From NCBI GenBank assembly GCA_900769985.1, contig CAAGIS010000064.1:124001-188000 (forward strand): 64,000 bases of DNA. Direction: 5' to 3'. The position numbers and the translations under genes are program-made. Below the pieces are notes generated by a model. The model had not been told where the DNA came from. It did not search any database and was given only the letters and a program-made list of their open reading frames with translations. Below are positions 62,493-64,000 of the stretch, one piece after another. This DNA comes from Spirochaetia bacterium (GTDB lineage Bacteria; Spirochaetota; Spirochaetia; Treponematales; Treponemataceae). Numbering within the stretch: the stretch's first letter is position 1; each line of letters opens with the position of its first letter.

Positions 62493-62539
62493 GCTTTCCC
62501 CTTGACCATATAAAAATCAATTTAATACAATGTTATTTG

Positions 62540-62935
62540 ATGATACAAAATAATAAAACAGACATCAAGAGCAAAAAAACAGTTTATAAATATAACTCAT
62601 ACTTGTACTTTTTTTTTAGAATTGTAATCAGGCTTACTTTTTTTCTGTTTTTAATGCAGCTGAGCCTTCTTCTGTTTTATTTTGTCGGAAATTACCAGAA
62701 CTTTTCTGATGATAACCAGAACATTATACTGACAGTTTTGTCTGTAATTTCCATAATTGAATTTATTTTTTCGATTTCAAGCATTTCAGTAAATATTGCA
62801 ACTTTTTTAATTTCACAAAGAACTGTGCGCAAACTCATTGCATATATGGTTTTTCATCTGTTCACCATTGCAGTTTCAGTTTTTTCTTTTGTATTTTCAA
62901 GGGGTATTTTGTTTTTTTCTGCCGGCCTGCTGTAA
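62540..62935 (+). CDS. small three-span membrane protein of unknown function
   Basis: Not recognised. A polar N-terminus is followed by three hydrophobic segments ('FFFRIVIRLTFFLFLMQLSLLLFYFV', 'ILTVLSVISIIEFIFSISSISVNIATFLI' and 'LIAYMVFHLFTIAVSVFSFVFSRGILFFSAGLL'). The start is ATG 62540; an open frame reaches 62480 but crosses the divergent gene's start. It is convergent with pcnB, overlapping it by 39 bp. Length 131 aa. Confidence 0.5.
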   Translation: MIQNNKTDIKSKKTVYKYNSYLYFFFRIVIRLTFFLFLMQLSLLLFYFVGNYQNFSDDNQNIILTVLSVISIIEFIFSISSISVNIATFLISQRTVRKLIAYMVFHLFTIAVSVFSFVFSRGILFFSAGLL

Positions 62936-64000
62936 GATTTTTGTCTTTTTGGGAATGCGTATTGAAACGCCGATTTCCCTAAGGGCAGTACGGATTGCAA
63001 ATTCAAGTTCCACGCGCTGAGGATTCATCGGAAGTACAAAATTGCGGCATTCAGTCCATGTTTTTGTATATAGTTCTCCGACAGAGCTTTCCGTAAGGAT
63101 TTCTTTTTTCCAGTCAGTAAGAGTCAGAATAAAATCTTTTATTAAAAAAACAAGTTTTTTTCCAAGCCGTGCATCTTTGTTCTGCATAATGAGTTCATCA
63201 AGTTCTTTAAGATGCAAAAGGTAATTTTTTTCAAATTCTGCATCATTGAACATCATCGTTGTTGCAGCAGGCTGAAGATACATATATAAATCAGTAGAAA
63301 GTGCTTCGCTGACGATTTCAAAAGAATGACCGCTGTTTATGATTTTAAGCATTTCTTCGGTAAGCCGTGACGGAGAAACAGGCGACAGCAAATGTGCAGA
63401 ATGGCGGATTTTTCGTCTTAATGACCACGGCATCTGGCAGCCTGTCGTCGAAGAATATTTTATTGCCCGCAACATTCTGACAGGGTCTTCAACAAAAATC
63501 CTGTCGATTGAAATGACCGGGCGAAGCACGCTTTTTTTTATGTCCCGAAAACCGCCTACATAATCTATTACCTGCTCTGCAAGCGGATCATAATAAAGCG
63601 CATTAATCGTAAAATCACGGCGCATTACGTCTTCGTCAATTGTTCCGAAATTATTTCCTACTGAGCCTTCAATAATGGAACGGAACGTACTTACTTCAAA
63701 AATCTTCAATCCGAAAATTACATGAACAAGCCGAAACCTTCTGCCTATGATTCTTGAATTTCTAAAAATCCTTTTTATTTTTGATGGGGTCGCATCAGTA
63801 ACGATGTCAAAATCTTTCGGAGTTCTTCCGACAATTAAATCCCGTACAGCTCCCCCGACAATATAAGCCGTAAAACCACTGTCTTTCAGACGCTGAATGA
63901 TACGCAGCGCATCCGAATCTATTTTATATAACTGAATGCAATGTTCTTCTTTTGTATATACGACAGCTTTTTTTACAGGCTGCCCTTTTTCATTTTTACC
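62897..64000 (-). CDS. pcnB: poly(A) polymerase / tRNA nucleotidyltransferase family, 5' truncated by window
   Basis: The frame runs open to the window edge, so the start is outside. The TTG at 63709 is internal. The N-terminal catalytic segment is 'IIQRLKDSGFTAYIVGGAVRDLIVGRTPKDFDIVTDATPSKIKRIFRNSRIIGRRFRLVHVIFG'. It includes GG..RD and the DxD metal site. The RFRLVHV form and the C-terminal part ('INALYYDPLAEQVIDYVGGFRDI', 'EDPVRMLRAIKYSST', 'SPSRLTEEMLKIINSG') point to PcnB rather than a CCA-adding enzyme. Only 368 codons are visible. Confidence 0.9.
   Translation of the reverse strand, partial: GKNEKGQPVKKAVVYTKEEHCIQLYKIDSDALRIIQRLKDSGFTAYIVGGAVRDLIVGRTPKDFDIVTDATPSKIKRIFRNSRIIGRRFRLVHVIFGLKIFEVSTFRSIIEGSVGNNFGTIDEDVMRRDFTINALYYDPLAEQVIDYVGGFRDIKKSVLRPVISIDRIFVEDPVRMLRAIKYSSTTGCQMPWSLRRKIRHSAHLLSPVSPSRLTEEMLKIINSGHSFEIVSEALSTDLYMYLQPAATTMMFNDAEFEKNYLLHLKELDELIMQNKDARLGKKLVFLIKDFILTLTDWKKEILTESSVGELYTKTWTECRNFVLPMNPQRVELEFAIRTALREIGVSIRIPKKTKILQQAGRKKQNTP

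Noticed and set aside
62480..62539. N-terminal extension of the small membrane protein at 62540
   Set aside because: It overlaps the divergent gene start and its Shine-Dalgarno region, and adds residues before the polar N-terminus without support.
1..64000. Prophage, transposon, toxin-antitoxin or defence island
   Set aside because: No transposase, integrase, phage structural, restriction or toxin-antitoxin gene was recognised; nearly all genes are core functions.

Overview
This 64 kb low-GC window is almost certainly a chromosomal segment of a spirochaete of the genus Treponema, most likely a gut or rumen type. The pointers are a P83/100-family protein, the rod operon layout mreB-mreC-mreD-mrdA-rodA, a PilZ protein, many treponeme-style exported proteins of unknown function, and broad biosynthetic capacity (riboflavin, pantothenate/CoA, chorismate mutase) that host-restricted treponemes lack. 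I saw no phage, transposase, CRISPR array or plasmid function. The density is that of ordinary core genome: almost every base lies in a gene, an RNA gene or a short regulatory gap.

Layout. 1-6.4 kb: 3' end of a GH57 glycoside hydrolase, a structured repeat, metG, folC (opposite strand), trpS. 6.4-10.4 kb (minus): complete pantothenate-to-CoA operon panB-panC-coaC-coaB-coaX-panD, with coaB and coaC as separate genes. 10.6-16.7 kb (plus): FemX-like ligase, RNase Z, and a Gld-type ABC transporter with a DUF4340 partner. 16.7-21.1 kb: a CPBP protease (minus), then PilZ protein, HEAT-like exported protein and a short ComEC. 21.1-24.7 kb: a 78-bp tandem-repeat array and the rpsF-ssb-rpsR-rplI-dnaB operon. 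24.8-29.6 kb (minus): P83/100, a PQQ-like propeller protein, a 23S rRNA m5U methyltransferase. 29.6-34.5 kb (plus): monoacylglycerol-lipase-like hydrolase, rsmA, yggS, a small membrane protein, two RluA-family pseudouridine synthases. 34.5-36.6 kb (minus): tRNA-Leu(CAG), zinc-ribbon protein, pseudo-receiver protein, exported protein. 36.6-44.8 kb (plus): mfd, then ribD-ribE-ribBA-ribH with a YeiH-family membrane protein. 45.1-51.8 kb (minus): rod-shape operon and a TPR protein. 51.8-52.2 kb (minus): RNase P RNA. 52.2-58.9 kb (minus): zinc-ribbon coiled-coil protein, rpoD, dnaG, mltG, an MBL hydrolase. 58.9-64 kb (minus except one small gene): a cysteine-cluster protein, tRNA-Tyr and tRNA-Thr, glgA, aroH, an SPFH-like protein, a small membrane protein (plus), and pcnB running off the window end.

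No single cassette is clearly a new defence or secretion system. The most unusual signals are in non-coding DNA: (i) an 18-bp perfect palindrome whose 11-nt centre holds the ribD start codon and whose left arm holds a -10 box, with no room for an FMN riboswitch; (ii) a hairpin before rplI whose loop is perfectly complementary to the rplI Shine-Dalgarno; (iii) a 78/79-bp hairpin-rich repeat that in both places ends a few bases upstream of the -35 box of a translation gene (metG, rpsF); (iv) a second dispersed palindrome in three copies directly downstream of genes; (v) several genes with a -10 box only 7-9 nt from the start codon and no Shine-Dalgarno, suggesting leaderless mRNAs; and (vi) a YkgJ-family gene whose only well-placed start appears to be ATT. 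All calls come from reading the sequence; no database search was run.
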